Assembly (NCBI GenBank): GCA_910576555.1
Contig: CAJTIY010000002.1
Coordinates: 1 to 64,000, forward strand
DNA length: 64,000 nt
Direction of reading: 5' to 3'
DNA from: an uncultured Alistipes sp.
GTDB lineage: Bacteria > Bacteroidota > Bacteroidia > Bacteroidales > Rikenellaceae
Part shown: piece after piece, positions 34,294 to 42,261 of the stretch
Position numbering within the stretch: position 1 is the first letter of the stretch
Layout of the letters: the number at the start of each line of letters is the position of its first letter
Program-made: the position numbers and the translations under genes
Notes under the pieces: generated by a model
Database searches by the model: none
What the model was told of the DNA's origin: nothing
The model's input: only the letters and a program-made list of their open reading frames with translations

Positions 34294-35118
34294 CTACCGG
34301 CCGTCGGTCTCCGCGACGCGGCGGATGTCGACGCCCAGCGTCGCACCCAGATGGCGGAGAAGCCGCTCGCCGACGGCGGCCGGCGCGACGGAGCGTCCCG
34401 TCTCCCGCTCGATCGAGGTCGCGCCCCGGTCGGCGAATCCGCACGGATTGATCCGCGCGAACCATGCGAGGTCGGTCGCGACGTTGAGCGCCAGACCGTG
34501 CATGGTGATATAACGCGAAGCGCGCACTCCTATTGCACAGATCTTGCGCACGGGGCCCCGGCCTCCGGGGATCGCCCCCTCGCCGAGCCAGACGCCCGAA
34601 GCGCCGGCCACGCGGCCCGCCTCGATGCCGTACTCCGCGACGGTGCGGATCACCGCCTCCTCCAGCGCCCCGATGTAGTCGCGCAGGCCGAGGCCGAGGC
34701 GCTCCAGATCGAGGATGGGGTAGCAGACCAGCTGCCCCGGGCCGTGGAAGGTGATGTCGCCTCCGCGATCGATGTGAAAGAACCCGGCGCCCAGCGCCGC
34801 GAGCGAGTCGCGGTCGACGAGCAGATTTTCGGCCCGGCCGCTCTTGCCGAGCGTATAGACCGGAGGGTGTTCGACCAGCAGGATCGTACCTGCCGCCGGA
34901 TCGTCGTCCGAAGCATGCGGAGCGCCGCACGCCGGCCGGGGTCGCTCCCCGGCAGCCTCTTCGGGCGGCGGCAGCTTCTCGTCCGCCGTCCGGCAATGCG
35001 TCGGGCCCCCGGCTCTCCGGCAGGCCTTGCGCGCGGTCATCGCGTCGAACAGGGAGCGCTGCAGCTCCCAGCAGGCGGCGTACTCCATGCGCCCGAGCCA
35101 ACGGCAGACGACCTCCAT
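34294..35118 (-). CDS. lipB: Octanoyltransferase LipB with low-complexity insert
   Basis: This enzyme transfers octanoate from ACP to lipoyl domains of 2-oxoacid dehydrogenases and GcvH. The motifs 'HPPVYTLGKSG', 'RGGDITFHGPGQLVCYPI', the catalytic Lys in 'VRKICAIGVR' and the catalytic Cys in 'INPCGF' are intact. At 274 residues it is longer than usual; residues about 31-75 ('RRAGGPTHCRTADEKLPPPE' onward) form an insert of low complexity ahead of the active domain. It starts 4 bp after lipA. Confidence 0.94.
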   Translation of the reverse strand: MEVVCRWLGRMEYAACWELQRSLFDAMTARKACRRAGGPTHCRTADEKLPPPEEAAGERPRPACGAPHASDDDPAAGTILLVEHPPVYTLGKSGRAENLLVDRDSLAALGAGFFHIDRGGDITFHGPGQLVCYPILDLERLGLGLRDYIGALEEAVIRTVAEYGIEAGRVAGASGVWLGEGAIPGGRGPVRKICAIGVRASRYITMHGLALNVATDLAWFARINPCGFADRGATSIERETGRSVAPAAVGERLLRHLGATLGVDIRRVAETDGR

Positions 35119-35122
35119 AGCT

Positions 35123-36004
35123 CTATCGTTTTTCGACGCTTCGCAGCGCCTCCTCGGCCATATAGGACGACCGCACGAGCGGTGCGCTGGCGCAGTAGGC
35201 GAAGCCCATCTCCAGCGCCTGCCGGCGGTACTCCTCGAAGCGCTCCGGCGTCACGTACTCCGCCACGGGCCAGTGGTCGAGCGTGGGCCGCAGGTATTGT
35301 CCGACCGTGACGATCGAGACCCCCGCTTCGCGCAGATCGCGGAGCGCCTGCAGCACCTCGTCGTCGCGCTCGCCCAGACCGACCATCAGGCCGCTCTTGG
35401 TCGTCGCGCCGCGGCTTTTCAACTGCCGCAGCGTCTCCAGACTGGTACGGTACGTCGCCCGAGACCGGATCTGCGGCGTCAGCCGCGCGACGGTTTCGAT
35501 GTTGTGGCCCACGATGTCGGGCTTCGATGCCAAGACCCTGTCGAGCAATTCGGGCCGGGCATCGAGATCGGGAATAAGGAGCTCGATGACGACGTCGGGA
35601 TTCTGTGCGCGGACCGCCTCGACCGTAGCGGCCCAGTGTGCGGCGCCGCCGTCCGGCAGGTCGTCCCGCGTCACGGAAGTGAGGACGACATACCTCAATT
35701 TCATGAGGGCGACGCTTTCGGCCACCTTGCGCGGCTCGTCGGCGTCGGGCGCCGAAGGGCGTCCCGTGCGGGTGGCGCAGAAACGGCATCCGCGGGTACA
35801 GATGTCACCCAGAATCATGAAGGTGGCCGTACGACGGCTCCAGCACTCGGCCTGATTGGGGCACTTTCCGCTGCTGCAGATGGTGTGCAGACCGTGCTCG
35901 GCGACGATCTGCCGCACCTCGGCGAACGCTTCGGAACGGTGGAGCCGGATTTTCAGCCATCCGGGTTTTTTCAGGACATCCGCCTTGTCATAAAACTTCG
36001 GCAT
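35123..36004 (-). CDS. lipA: Lipoyl synthase, radical SAM
   Basis: A 293-residue enzyme that inserts two sulfurs into the octanoyl chain. The auxiliary-cluster motif is 'CSSGKCPNQAEC' and the radical-SAM motif is 'CTRGCRFC'. The C-terminal 'RSSYMAEE' supplies the conserved Ser ligand. It forms an operon with lipB. Confidence 0.97.
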   Translation of the reverse strand: MPKFYDKADVLKKPGWLKIRLHRSEAFAEVRQIVAEHGLHTICSSGKCPNQAECWSRRTATFMILGDICTRGCRFCATRTGRPSAPDADEPRKVAESVALMKLRYVVLTSVTRDDLPDGGAAHWAATVEAVRAQNPDVVIELLIPDLDARPELLDRVLASKPDIVGHNIETVARLTPQIRSRATYRTSLETLRQLKSRGATTKSGLMVGLGERDDEVLQALRDLREAGVSIVTVGQYLRPTLDHWPVAEYVTPERFEEYRRQALEMGFAYCASAPLVRSSYMAEEALRSVEKR

Positions 36005-36031
36005 TTAAGTTCATTATTTTCCCAATTAGTG

Positions 36032-36039
36032 CAAAAATA
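36032..36039 (-). promoter_or_regulatory. -7 element (TATTTTTG) of lipA-lipB
   Basis: The minus strand reads TTCTATTTTTGCAC, 27 nt before the lipA ATG, with an AT-rich upstream segment. Confidence 0.6.
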
Positions 36040-36239
36040 GAAAAAATAATTGACAAAACCCCGAAATCGACCGATTATTCTACGATTCCATCCCCTGCGC
36101 ACTTACGGATTATTACCGACGATTCGCACCGGCCGCCGAACCGGAAAAGGCCCGGCAAGGCCGCGATGCCGCGCCGGCGGCCGGAGTGCGGCGCCGCACG
36201 GGCGGCGGGCGGATCCGGACCGGGCGGTCCCGTCCGCCG

Positions 36240-36887
36240 CGACCGGAGCTGCAAAGATACCGGGGTGCAGGAGCGAGGCGGGAAGCCGGGTCTCCGAAGC
36301 GAGGCGGGAAGCCGGGCCGCCGATGCGAGAAACGCGACGCAGACGCGGGCCGCAAGGAGCGAAGAAGGCGGCATCCGCACCGCGTTGCACGAACGGGCCG
36401 CAAAACAGGAGACACAGAAGGGGCCGAAGGCCGGCCGCACGTGCCGCAGAGGGAACTGCAGCAAAGCACACGTGCCGCAGCCGCAGAAGAGCCCGCAGGA
36501 CAGGGTGCGGATGCCAAAGTCGCAGAGGGACCCGCAGAAAAACACACGCCGCCGCAGAGACGCGCGCAGGACAGGGTGCGGATGCCGGAGCCGCAGAGGA
36601 GCCCGCAGGAAAGCACACGCAGCCGCAGAGAGGCCCGCAGGACAGGGTGCGGATGCCGGAGTCGCAGAGGAGCCCGCAGGACAGGGCACGGAGCCGGAAC
36701 CGCAGAGGCCCCGCCGAAGCCGCGAAAACGGCCCGGCGGCCCCTTGCACCGGAGGGGCGTCCCCGCAAAGAGCGGTGCGGTGCGGAACGGAAACCGGACC
36801 CGGGCCACCGCCCGACTTCCGCCCGACTTCCGCCGGGCGCGCAAGAGCCGCATCGGGAGCATCGCACCGCGCAAACGGCCCCTCCGG
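36240..36887. repeat. Low-complexity tract with a 71-bp minisatellite
   Basis: No supported gene lies here. The unit containing CAGGACAGGGTGCGGATGCC starts at 36496, 36567 and 36638 (period exactly 71 bp), with a shortened copy at 36677. Because 71 is not a multiple of three, every frame shifts from copy to copy, which argues against coding. Arg- and Cys-rich frames on both strands are products of the repeat. Confidence 0.75.
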
Positions 36888-36973
36888 AAAAAATAAGAGC
36901 CCGAGGCTTCACAGCGTCGGGCTCTTCGGTTAGGTTAGTTAGGTTAATGAGAGTGGGAGAATCCCACGTTTCG
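36888..36973 (-). ncRNA. Candidate small RNA with intrinsic terminator
   Basis: A strong minus-strand promoter (36979-37010) should start transcription near 36973. Only about 50 nt downstream an 8-bp stem, GAGCCCGA/TCGGGCTC (36897-36904 with 36917-36924, 12-nt loop), is followed by TTATTTTTT. This predicts an RNA of about 85 nt. Its middle has a CTAACCTAACC-type repeat. The hairpin may also terminate the upstream AraC gene. A short frame starting with GTG at 36981 could be an attenuator peptide instead. Confidence 0.5.
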
Positions 36974-36978
36974 ATACA

Positions 36979-37010
36979 CAAAGATAACTCGGGTTTAAGA
37001 TAAAACCAAA
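36979..37010 (-). promoter_or_regulatory. Consensus promoter of the candidate small RNA
   Basis: On the minus strand, TTTG (37007-37010), a 20-bp spacer and TATCTTTG (36979-36986) make one of the best promoter matches in the window. Confidence 0.75.
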
Positions 37011-37101
37011 TATTTTGCGGTATTTTTCACGAAAAAGGCGCCTTTTTCGATCGAATCGAAATTAAAATTTTTTAAATTAAACCCAATTCATAAGTTTTTG
37101 A

Positions 37102-38019
37102 TTAAAGCGCCTCGCGCAACGCCTCCGGTTCGCGGATTTCGGCGGGGGCCTCGGCGCGCTCCGCCGTGAGGTGGCGGTGGCGGTAGGTCGCCGGCGTCAT
37201 CTGGTACTCCTTCTTGAAGAGCTTGATGAAGTGCGACGTATTGGGGAAGGTGCACTCGTTGCCGATCTCGGAGATCGATTTCGAGGTCGAGATCAGCAGC
37301 AGACGCGAGTGCATCAGCCGCTGGCGGATGTACCACTTGTGCGGCGGCATCTCGAAGTGGCGCCGGAACTCCTTCTTGAACGACGTGAGCGAACGGTGGG
37401 TCAGACGCGCCAGCTCCTCGATCGACACATCCTTGAAGATGTGGTCGTAGATCGTCTGCTCGAAATTCTCCTTCGCCGCGTCGACGTTGCTCAGGATCTT
37501 GCTCTTGATGCAGCTGTCGTCGTGCGAGGTGATCAGGTAGATCAGCTCCGTCATCTTGATGTTCTCGGCCGTCTCGTCGGGATGGAACTCCTCGTCGCGC
37601 AGATAGGCGTTCGTGTTGCTGAAGAAATTGCGGACGGCGTTCCAGCCGGGCACGGCCACGTGGGAACGGTGGCGGCACTGTTCGCAGGCGTGGTCGTTGG
37701 TGATGTTCAGACCGTAAGTGATGTTGAGATGGAGCAGAATGCGCTGCAGGTCGGAGGGCGTGTAGTAGAAGAGAATCTCCTCGTAGGGAAGACCCCCGTC
37801 GGGCACGTTCTCGATGTAGTGGTGGCCGATGCCGAGGTAGAAGATGTCGCCCTTGTTGAGCGTCTGACGCTTATCGCCGTCGTAGATGTGTTTCGTACCC
37901 CGAAGGATATAACCGATGGCGTAGCGCGAAAGCGATTGGGACTGGATCCCGCTGTGAAGCATATCGACATACTTCACAATCATCGGCTGCCGAGCCGATG
38001 GATGCACTGAACTCTTCAT
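37102..38019 (-). CDS. AraC-family transcriptional regulator
   Basis: A 305-residue regulator. The N-terminal half is a cupin-like sensor ('GDIFYLGIGHHYIENVP'). A 'CEQCRHR' pair of cysteines at about residue 112 could bind metal or respond to redox. The C-terminal AraC HTH pair is clear ('SIEELARLTHRSLTSFKKEFRRHF' pattern and 'ISEIGNECTFPNTSHFIKLFKKEY'). The target genes are not evident; the nearest transcription units are the candidate small RNA downstream and its own promoter. Confidence 0.93.
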   Translation of the reverse strand: MKSSVHPSARQPMIVKYVDMLHSGIQSQSLSRYAIGYILRGTKHIYDGDKRQTLNKGDIFYLGIGHHYIENVPDGGLPYEEILFYYTPSDLQRILLHLNITYGLNITNDHACEQCRHRSHVAVPGWNAVRNFFSNTNAYLRDEEFHPDETAENIKMTELIYLITSHDDSCIKSKILSNVDAAKENFEQTIYDHIFKDVSIEELARLTHRSLTSFKKEFRRHFEMPPHKWYIRQRLMHSRLLLISTSKSISEIGNECTFPNTSHFIKLFKKEYQMTPATYRHRHLTAERAEAPAEIREPEALREAL

Positions 38020-38079
38020 AGTAAATGTTAATTGTAATAAAACTCTTGAACAATTAGTTGCGTCACTTTTTGTTCAGAC

Positions 38080-38087
38080 CAAAAGTA
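38080..38087 (-). promoter_or_regulatory. -7 element (TACTTTTG) of the araC-type gene
   Basis: The minus strand reads ATTGTACTTTTGGTC about 60 nt before the start codon, in an AT-rich region. Confidence 0.5.
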
Positions 38088-38180
38088 CAATTAATTATTT
38101 ATTCTATGAAAGAATTCGGGATTAAATGGGACAAATATCAGCGCATAAGTCTAATTATAATATATAATTGACTAAATATA

Positions 38181-39599
38181 TTATTGCATAAAGGCGCTCC
38201 CCAGCGCCGCGAGGGCCAGCAGCAGGTAGAGGGGGACGGCAAATGCGGATCGCAGCCTCACGAAGAGCAGCGGCGCGAGGATGGCGACAGGCACGGCGAG
38301 CAACCCGAAGAGGGCGGGCGAAGCGGACGGCACGCACACGAGCAGCCCCGTAAGCACCGTAACGCCGAGCGTATAGAGCAGAATGAACCGCGCCTTGCTG
38401 CCCACCGCATAGAGATGTGCGAGGAACAGCCCCGAGGCGACGAGCGCGAGCCCTGCCATCGCACCCAGAGCGAGCTGCACGGCGAGCGACAGACGGCACA
38501 GGAACTCCAGCGGCACACCCGTGGCGAAAGCGACGAGGGGGCGCAGCGCCGCCGTTGCGATCGCCTCGCCGGCGCCCCAGTCGACATAGACGAACACCGC
38601 GACGGGAAGCAGCAGCGCGAAGATGGCGACGAGCGTCTCGCGCACCGTACGCCGAAAGAGCAGCACGGCGAACGGCAGCAGGAGGTAGAGCGGCAACGCC
38701 GCGGGCACCAGCAGCGGGATCGCACCCAGATAGAGCGCCCCGCGGAAGATCGAGTCGAAGGCATATCCGTTGCGATAGGCACGGCCGCAATTCTTGATCG
38801 AGAGGGCCGAAAGCGCCGCTGCGAGGCTGGCCGCAAGGCTCTCGCCGCCCGCAGGCAGCAGGCAGACCGCCATGCCGAACAGGGACATGGCGATGCAGGT
38901 GCCGGACCCGTAGAGATTGCGGCGGACGGTCATACGACCCAGACACAAACCGGCATAGAGCAGCGACAGCGCCGCAAGCAGCTGCGCCCAGCCGGGACGG
39001 GCGGCCTGAAAGCGGGCGAGCAGCTCCGAGGGCCATGCAACGGCGCCGCACGGGCCGCCGGCAGCGGGCTGCGCCGCACGAGCGCCCGCGGTCGGGAGAG
39101 TGCTCCCGGTCGCACCGGCTGCCGCTCCGCAGCCGGACCCCGCAAGGTACGTATCGGCATGGTCAGCAGCAGCGACACCCTCCAGCCGGAGCTCTGCATG
39201 CCGCAGCGAATCGTCGAGACCCTCCTGCATAACAGCTGCCGGAAGGTAGGCCGCCGGCGTCGCCTCTGCGGCGGGGTGTCCTTGCGGCGTTGCGGCGACG
39301 AGCGCACGGCCGACGAGGGAATCCGGAAGCATCGAGACAAGGGTGTCTACCTCGGCGGATGCCGCAACGGAGTCTGCGGTCCGCAGCGCCGGGGTCTGCT
39401 CCGACTCCGCGGAACGGACGCCGCCACGATCCGGGCGGAAGGCCTCCGACGAAGCTCCCTCGGCGCAGGCCGCCGGGGCTTCGCAGCGCACGGGCGCGAA
39501 GGGCGTACGGGAGGGCATCCTCCATACCGTCAGCACGGTAAAAAGCAACAGGGTAAGAAAGGCCGGAACGAGCGGCTGGCGGGAGAGATCGAAACGCAT
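38181..39599 (-). CDS. Polytopic membrane protein (DUF6427-like) with Ala-rich insert
   Basis: A 472-residue inner-membrane protein. One transmembrane helix lies near the N-terminus ('PAFLTLLLFTVLTVW'), then about 150 residues of Ala/Glu/Pro-rich low complexity (about 35-190), then roughly ten hydrophobic helices ('YLGAIPLLVPAALPLYLLL', 'FAVPLYLLLALAALGSAFM'). The arrangement resembles DUF6427 proteins of Bacteroidota, which are about 300 residues, so the insert seems to be an expansion. The start ATG at 39599 follows a promoter by 23 nt. Function unknown. Confidence 0.8.
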   Translation of the reverse strand: MRFDLSRQPLVPAFLTLLLFTVLTVWRMPSRTPFAPVRCEAPAACAEGASSEAFRPDRGGVRSAESEQTPALRTADSVAASAEVDTLVSMLPDSLVGRALVAATPQGHPAAEATPAAYLPAAVMQEGLDDSLRHAELRLEGVAAADHADTYLAGSGCGAAAGATGSTLPTAGARAAQPAAGGPCGAVAWPSELLARFQAARPGWAQLLAALSLLYAGLCLGRMTVRRNLYGSGTCIAMSLFGMAVCLLPAGGESLAASLAAALSALSIKNCGRAYRNGYAFDSIFRGALYLGAIPLLVPAALPLYLLLPFAVLLFRRTVRETLVAIFALLLPVAVFVYVDWGAGEAIATAALRPLVAFATGVPLEFLCRLSLAVQLALGAMAGLALVASGLFLAHLYAVGSKARFILLYTLGVTVLTGLLVCVPSASPALFGLLAVPVAILAPLLFVRLRSAFAVPLYLLLALAALGSAFMQ

Positions 39600-39622
39600 G
39601 ACTGGCAGATGATTCCTTTCGG

Positions 39623-39630
39623 CAAAAATA
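39623..39630 (-). promoter_or_regulatory. -7 element (TATTTTTG) of the membrane protein gene
   Basis: The minus strand reads TCGCTATTTTTGCCG, 23 nt upstream of the start codon. Confidence 0.6.
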
Positions 39631-39784
39631 GCGAAAAAAGCGAAACGGAACCGCATCGACGGCAACTTTGAGCGCCTGTTCGCCGCACGCGCCCCGGCAA
39701 CAGGCGCACGAAGATCGGTTTTCGCCGCCCGTCGCACGGCCCGAAAACGGCCTCGGGGCGGCTGTCCGCCGGCGACGGGGATGC

Positions 39785-39892
39785 CGAAGAAGACGGGCAT
39801 CGGGGAAAAGAGGAGGCGGGGAACAGAAAGAGGAGGCAGGGGACAGAAAGAAGAGGCAGGGGACAGAAGAGGGCGCGGGAGGAGGCATTTGT
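39785..39892. repeat. Short G/A-rich tract
   Basis: Three near-copies of GAGGCAGGGGACAGAAAGAA-type sequence with GGGAAAAGAGGAGGCGG lie just before the promoter repeats. It is purine-rich on the plus strand like the longer tracts. Confidence 0.6.
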
Positions 39893-39896
39893 ATTT

Positions 39897-40101
39897 TTGA
39901 CGGCGTCCAAGAACTACCGCTTGCTGCTGCGCTCCGCTTATTCGTATCTTTGACTTCGTCCAAGATACTCCGTCTCGGTATAATCAAGCTAACGCTGGCT
40001 TTTGCGGTCGGATTATTCGTATCTTTGACTTCGTCCAAGATACTCCGTCTCGGCATAATCAAGCTAACGCTTGCTTCTGCGCTCGACTTTCCGTATCTTT
40101 G
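39897..40101 (+). promoter_or_regulatory. Three tandem promoter-bearing repeats upstream of rnhB
   Basis: TATCTTTG occurs at 39945-39952, 40020-40027 and 40094-40101 (spacing 75 and 74 bp). In the third copy TTG (40071-40073) precedes by 20 bp. Copies two and three share ACTTCGTCCAAGATACTCCG and following sequence almost exactly with each other and with the rnpB copy. The last -7 element ends 4 nt before the rnhB ATG. Confidence 0.8.
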
Positions 40102-40105
40102 TTCC

Positions 40106-40708
40106 ATGATGCTCGCAAACCGATACCGGGCGGATGCGCTCGAAGCGGGGTGCGACGAAGCGGGACGCGGCTGTCTGGCCGGTCCGGTATTCGCCGCCGC
40201 CGTCATTCTGCCGCCCGACTTCCACGATCCGCTGCTCAACGATTCGAAGCAGATGAGCGAGCGCAACCGCGACAAGTTGCGCGCCGTCATCGAACGCGAG
40301 GCCGTAGCGTGGGCCGTAGAGGCGGTTTCGGCGGCACGCATCGACGAAATCAACATCCTCAACGCCTCGTTCGAGGGGATGTCGCTCGCGGCGGCGCGCC
40401 TCGATCCGGCACCGGAATTTCTGGCTATTGACGGCAACCGGTTCCGCACGCGGCTCGGGATCCCCTTTGCCTGCATCGTCAAGGGCGACGCGCAGTATGC
40501 CGACATCGCTGCGGCTTCGGTGCTGGCCAAAACCCACCGCGACGAATATATGCGTCGCCTCGCGGAGGAGTTCCCGCACTACGGATGGCTGAAGAACAAG
40601 GGGTATCCCACGCGCGAACACCGCCTCGCCATCCGCGAATACGGCCTCACGCCCCACCACCGGCTGACCTTCAACCACGAAATCGACCAGCTCGAACTGC
40701 AGTTCTGA
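40106..40708 (+). CDS. rnhB: Ribonuclease HII
   Basis: A 200-residue enzyme that cuts RNA in RNA/DNA hybrids and at misincorporated ribonucleotides. The motifs 'GCDEAGRGCLAGPV', 'LNDSKQMSE', 'FLAIDGNRF' and 'VKGDAQYADIAAASVLAK' contain the catalytic acidic residues. The start is one of two adjacent ATGs (40106 or 40109), 4-7 nt from the -7 element, so the mRNA is probably leaderless. Confidence 0.96.
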   Translation: MMLANRYRADALEAGCDEAGRGCLAGPVFAAAVILPPDFHDPLLNDSKQMSERNRDKLRAVIEREAVAWAVEAVSAARIDEINILNASFEGMSLAAARLDPAPEFLAIDGNRFRTRLGIPFACIVKGDAQYADIAAASVLAKTHRDEYMRRLAEEFPHYGWLKNKGYPTREHRLAIREYGLTPHHRLTFNHEIDQLELQF

Positions 40709-41112
40709 GTCCGGACAGGCGGGACGAACGCCGGCCCGCACCTCGCAGAACGCTCCGCCACGGACTACGGTCGGCATCGTCGAACACAATCCGATAGTCT
40801 GAAACCTCGTTCCGACGATTCCGGCCCGATGCCCGACCCGCAATCGCGCCGTCCCGTCTCCGTCGTCGCAGCAACCGTCCGTTCCGCAATCGCTGTCCCG
40901 CCGTCATCGCAGCCATCGCCATCCGGCGAATCGACCTCTTCCCGTCGTTCGATTCTCCCGGCCGAGACCGAACGACATCCGCCCGATCCGCCCAGCTCAC
41001 CCGACACGCACAGCTGGCCACGCCCGGCACCCCCGACTCACCCGACACACACCCGACAAGCCCGCCCCCCAACCGCACGCCTCCCCGCACGCCACGCCGG
41101 CGGCCGGGCACG
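40709..41112. other. Intergenic region; no gene seen
   Basis: About 400 bp between rnhB and the exbD terminator. It is C-rich on the plus strand toward the right end (CCCGACACACACCCGACAAG). Frames are Arg/Ser/Pro-rich. No promoter or stable hairpin stands out. Confidence 0.5.
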
Positions 41113-41138
41113 AAAAAAGCCGCCCCGGAAGGGACGGC
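41113..41138 (-). terminator. Terminator of the exbB-exbD operon
   Basis: An 8-bp stem with one mismatch (41119-41126 with 41131-41138) is followed by TTTTTT on the minus strand, 29 nt past the last exbD stop. Confidence 0.65.
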
Positions 41139-41167
41139 CTCTTTCATCGGATCGAGAATCGCCGGAA

Positions 41168-41638
41168 TCAATAACCCAGCGATTTGGAAGCGGCATAGGA
41201 GATCTTCAGCGCATTGGCGCGGCGAAGCTCCTGCTTCACGTCGGTGACGATACCCATCTTCGTCGACTGGTCGGCCTTGAGGCAGATCGTCATCGAAGCA
41301 CGGTCGAACTCGTTGAGCTTGTCGCGCTCGGCGGCCACGAAATCCAGAATGTCCTTCGTCGTCTTGTACGAGTCGTTGAGCTGGATACGGGGGGCCGTAC
41401 CGAACTTCGACTGCATCGCCAGCGAAGGCTGGCCGATGTGGATGTAGCTGACGAGCGACTTCTTCTCCAGCTTCTGGACCTCGGTAGCCTCGGGCAGCTT
41501 GTACCTCACGAGCAGCTCCTGATCGCGCATCGTCGTCGAGACCATGAAGAAGAAGAGGATCATGAAGATCACGTCAGGAAGCGATGCGGTCGAGATAGGG
41601 GGCAAACCTTTGTTGCCCTTCTTTTTCATTACTGCCAT
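41168..41638 (-). CDS. exbD: ExbD/TolR-family biopolymer transport protein
   Basis: A 156-residue protein with one N-terminal transmembrane helix containing the conserved membrane Asp ('ISTASLPDVIFMILFFFMVSTTM') and a periplasmic domain. ExbD with ExbB forms the proton-driven motor for TonB. It is the last gene of the operon, 5 bp after the first exbD copy. Confidence 0.94.
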   Translation of the reverse strand: MAVMKKKGNKGLPPISTASLPDVIFMILFFFMVSTTMRDQELLVRYKLPEATEVQKLEKKSLVSYIHIGQPSLAMQSKFGTAPRIQLNDSYKTTKDILDFVAAERDKLNEFDRASMTICLKADQSTKMGIVTDVKQELRRANALKISYAASKSLGY

Positions 41639-41643
41639 AACTC

Positions 41644-42249
41644 TTACTTCTTAATTACGCGAGGTTCGGCCTCCGAAATCTTCATCTGCACGGCTTTGGC
41701 CACGACATTGCGCTGCTCCTCGGGCAGATCGGCGAACTTGCTGTTGAACTTGCGCATCGAAACCTCGTCGCGCACTTCGTTGAAAGCGCGCGTGAGCTCG
41801 TTCTGCACCATGATGTAGGCCTGATAGTCCGTATCGCGCGTGGTCTGCAGCGACACGACGCCCTGACTGACGGGGTACACCCACTTGCTGCCGTCGGGAA
41901 GCTCGAACTCCTCCTCCTTCATCTCGGGGAGGTTCTCGTCGCCCATCGGGTTGAGGATGAACTCCTTCGTCCGGTCTTTCAACTGGCGCAGGTCGATAAA
42001 CTCCTGCCGGTTCTGAACTCCCGCCATGATCTGACCGCTACCATTGACGAGTACCAGAAAGAGGTTGCGCTCCTTGACCTTGATGTCCTCCGTCTGTTGG
42101 TTCTCGGGAGGCATCGGCGGCAGCATGCGCGCCAAACCGGTATCGACGTTCATCGTAGTGGCAACAAGGAAGAAGATCAGCAGCAGGAAAGCGATATCGG
42201 CCATCGAGCCGGCGTTGATTTCCTGAACTTTTCTTTTATCTGTTGACAT
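41644..42249 (-). CDS. exbD: ExbD/TolR-family biopolymer transport protein
   Basis: A 201-residue paralogue with the membrane helix 'SMADIAFLLLIFFLVATTMN' carrying the proton-relay Asp. The C-terminal periplasmic part is longer than in the next gene. Paired exbD genes behind exbB are usual in Bacteroidota and supply energy to the many SusC-type transporters, such as the one at 20.6 kb. Confidence 0.94.
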   Translation of the reverse strand: MSTDKRKVQEINAGSMADIAFLLLIFFLVATTMNVDTGLARMLPPMPPENQQTEDIKVKERNLFLVLVNGSGQIMAGVQNRQEFIDLRQLKDRTKEFILNPMGDENLPEMKEEEFELPDGSKWVYPVSQGVVSLQTTRDTDYQAYIMVQNELTRAFNEVRDEVSMRKFNSKFADLPEEQRNVVAKAVQMKISEAEPRVIKK

Positions 42250-42261
42250 CTCTTGCGTTTG

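Noticed and set aside
36496..36720. CRISPR array
   Set aside because: Copies are directly adjacent 71-bp units with diverging sequence and no unique spacers of constant length; no cas gene is in the window.
36103..36981. 292-codon minus-strand protein starting MCIETWDSPTL
   Set aside because: After the first 30 codons it runs through the terminator hairpin and the 71-bp repeat, giving Cys/Arg/Ala-rich sequence. Only a short leader peptide remains conceivable.
39897..40101. CRISPR array or simple tandem duplication of a coding segment
   Set aside because: Units are whole 74-75 bp repeats ending in promoter elements with no unique spacers, and no open frame is conserved between them.
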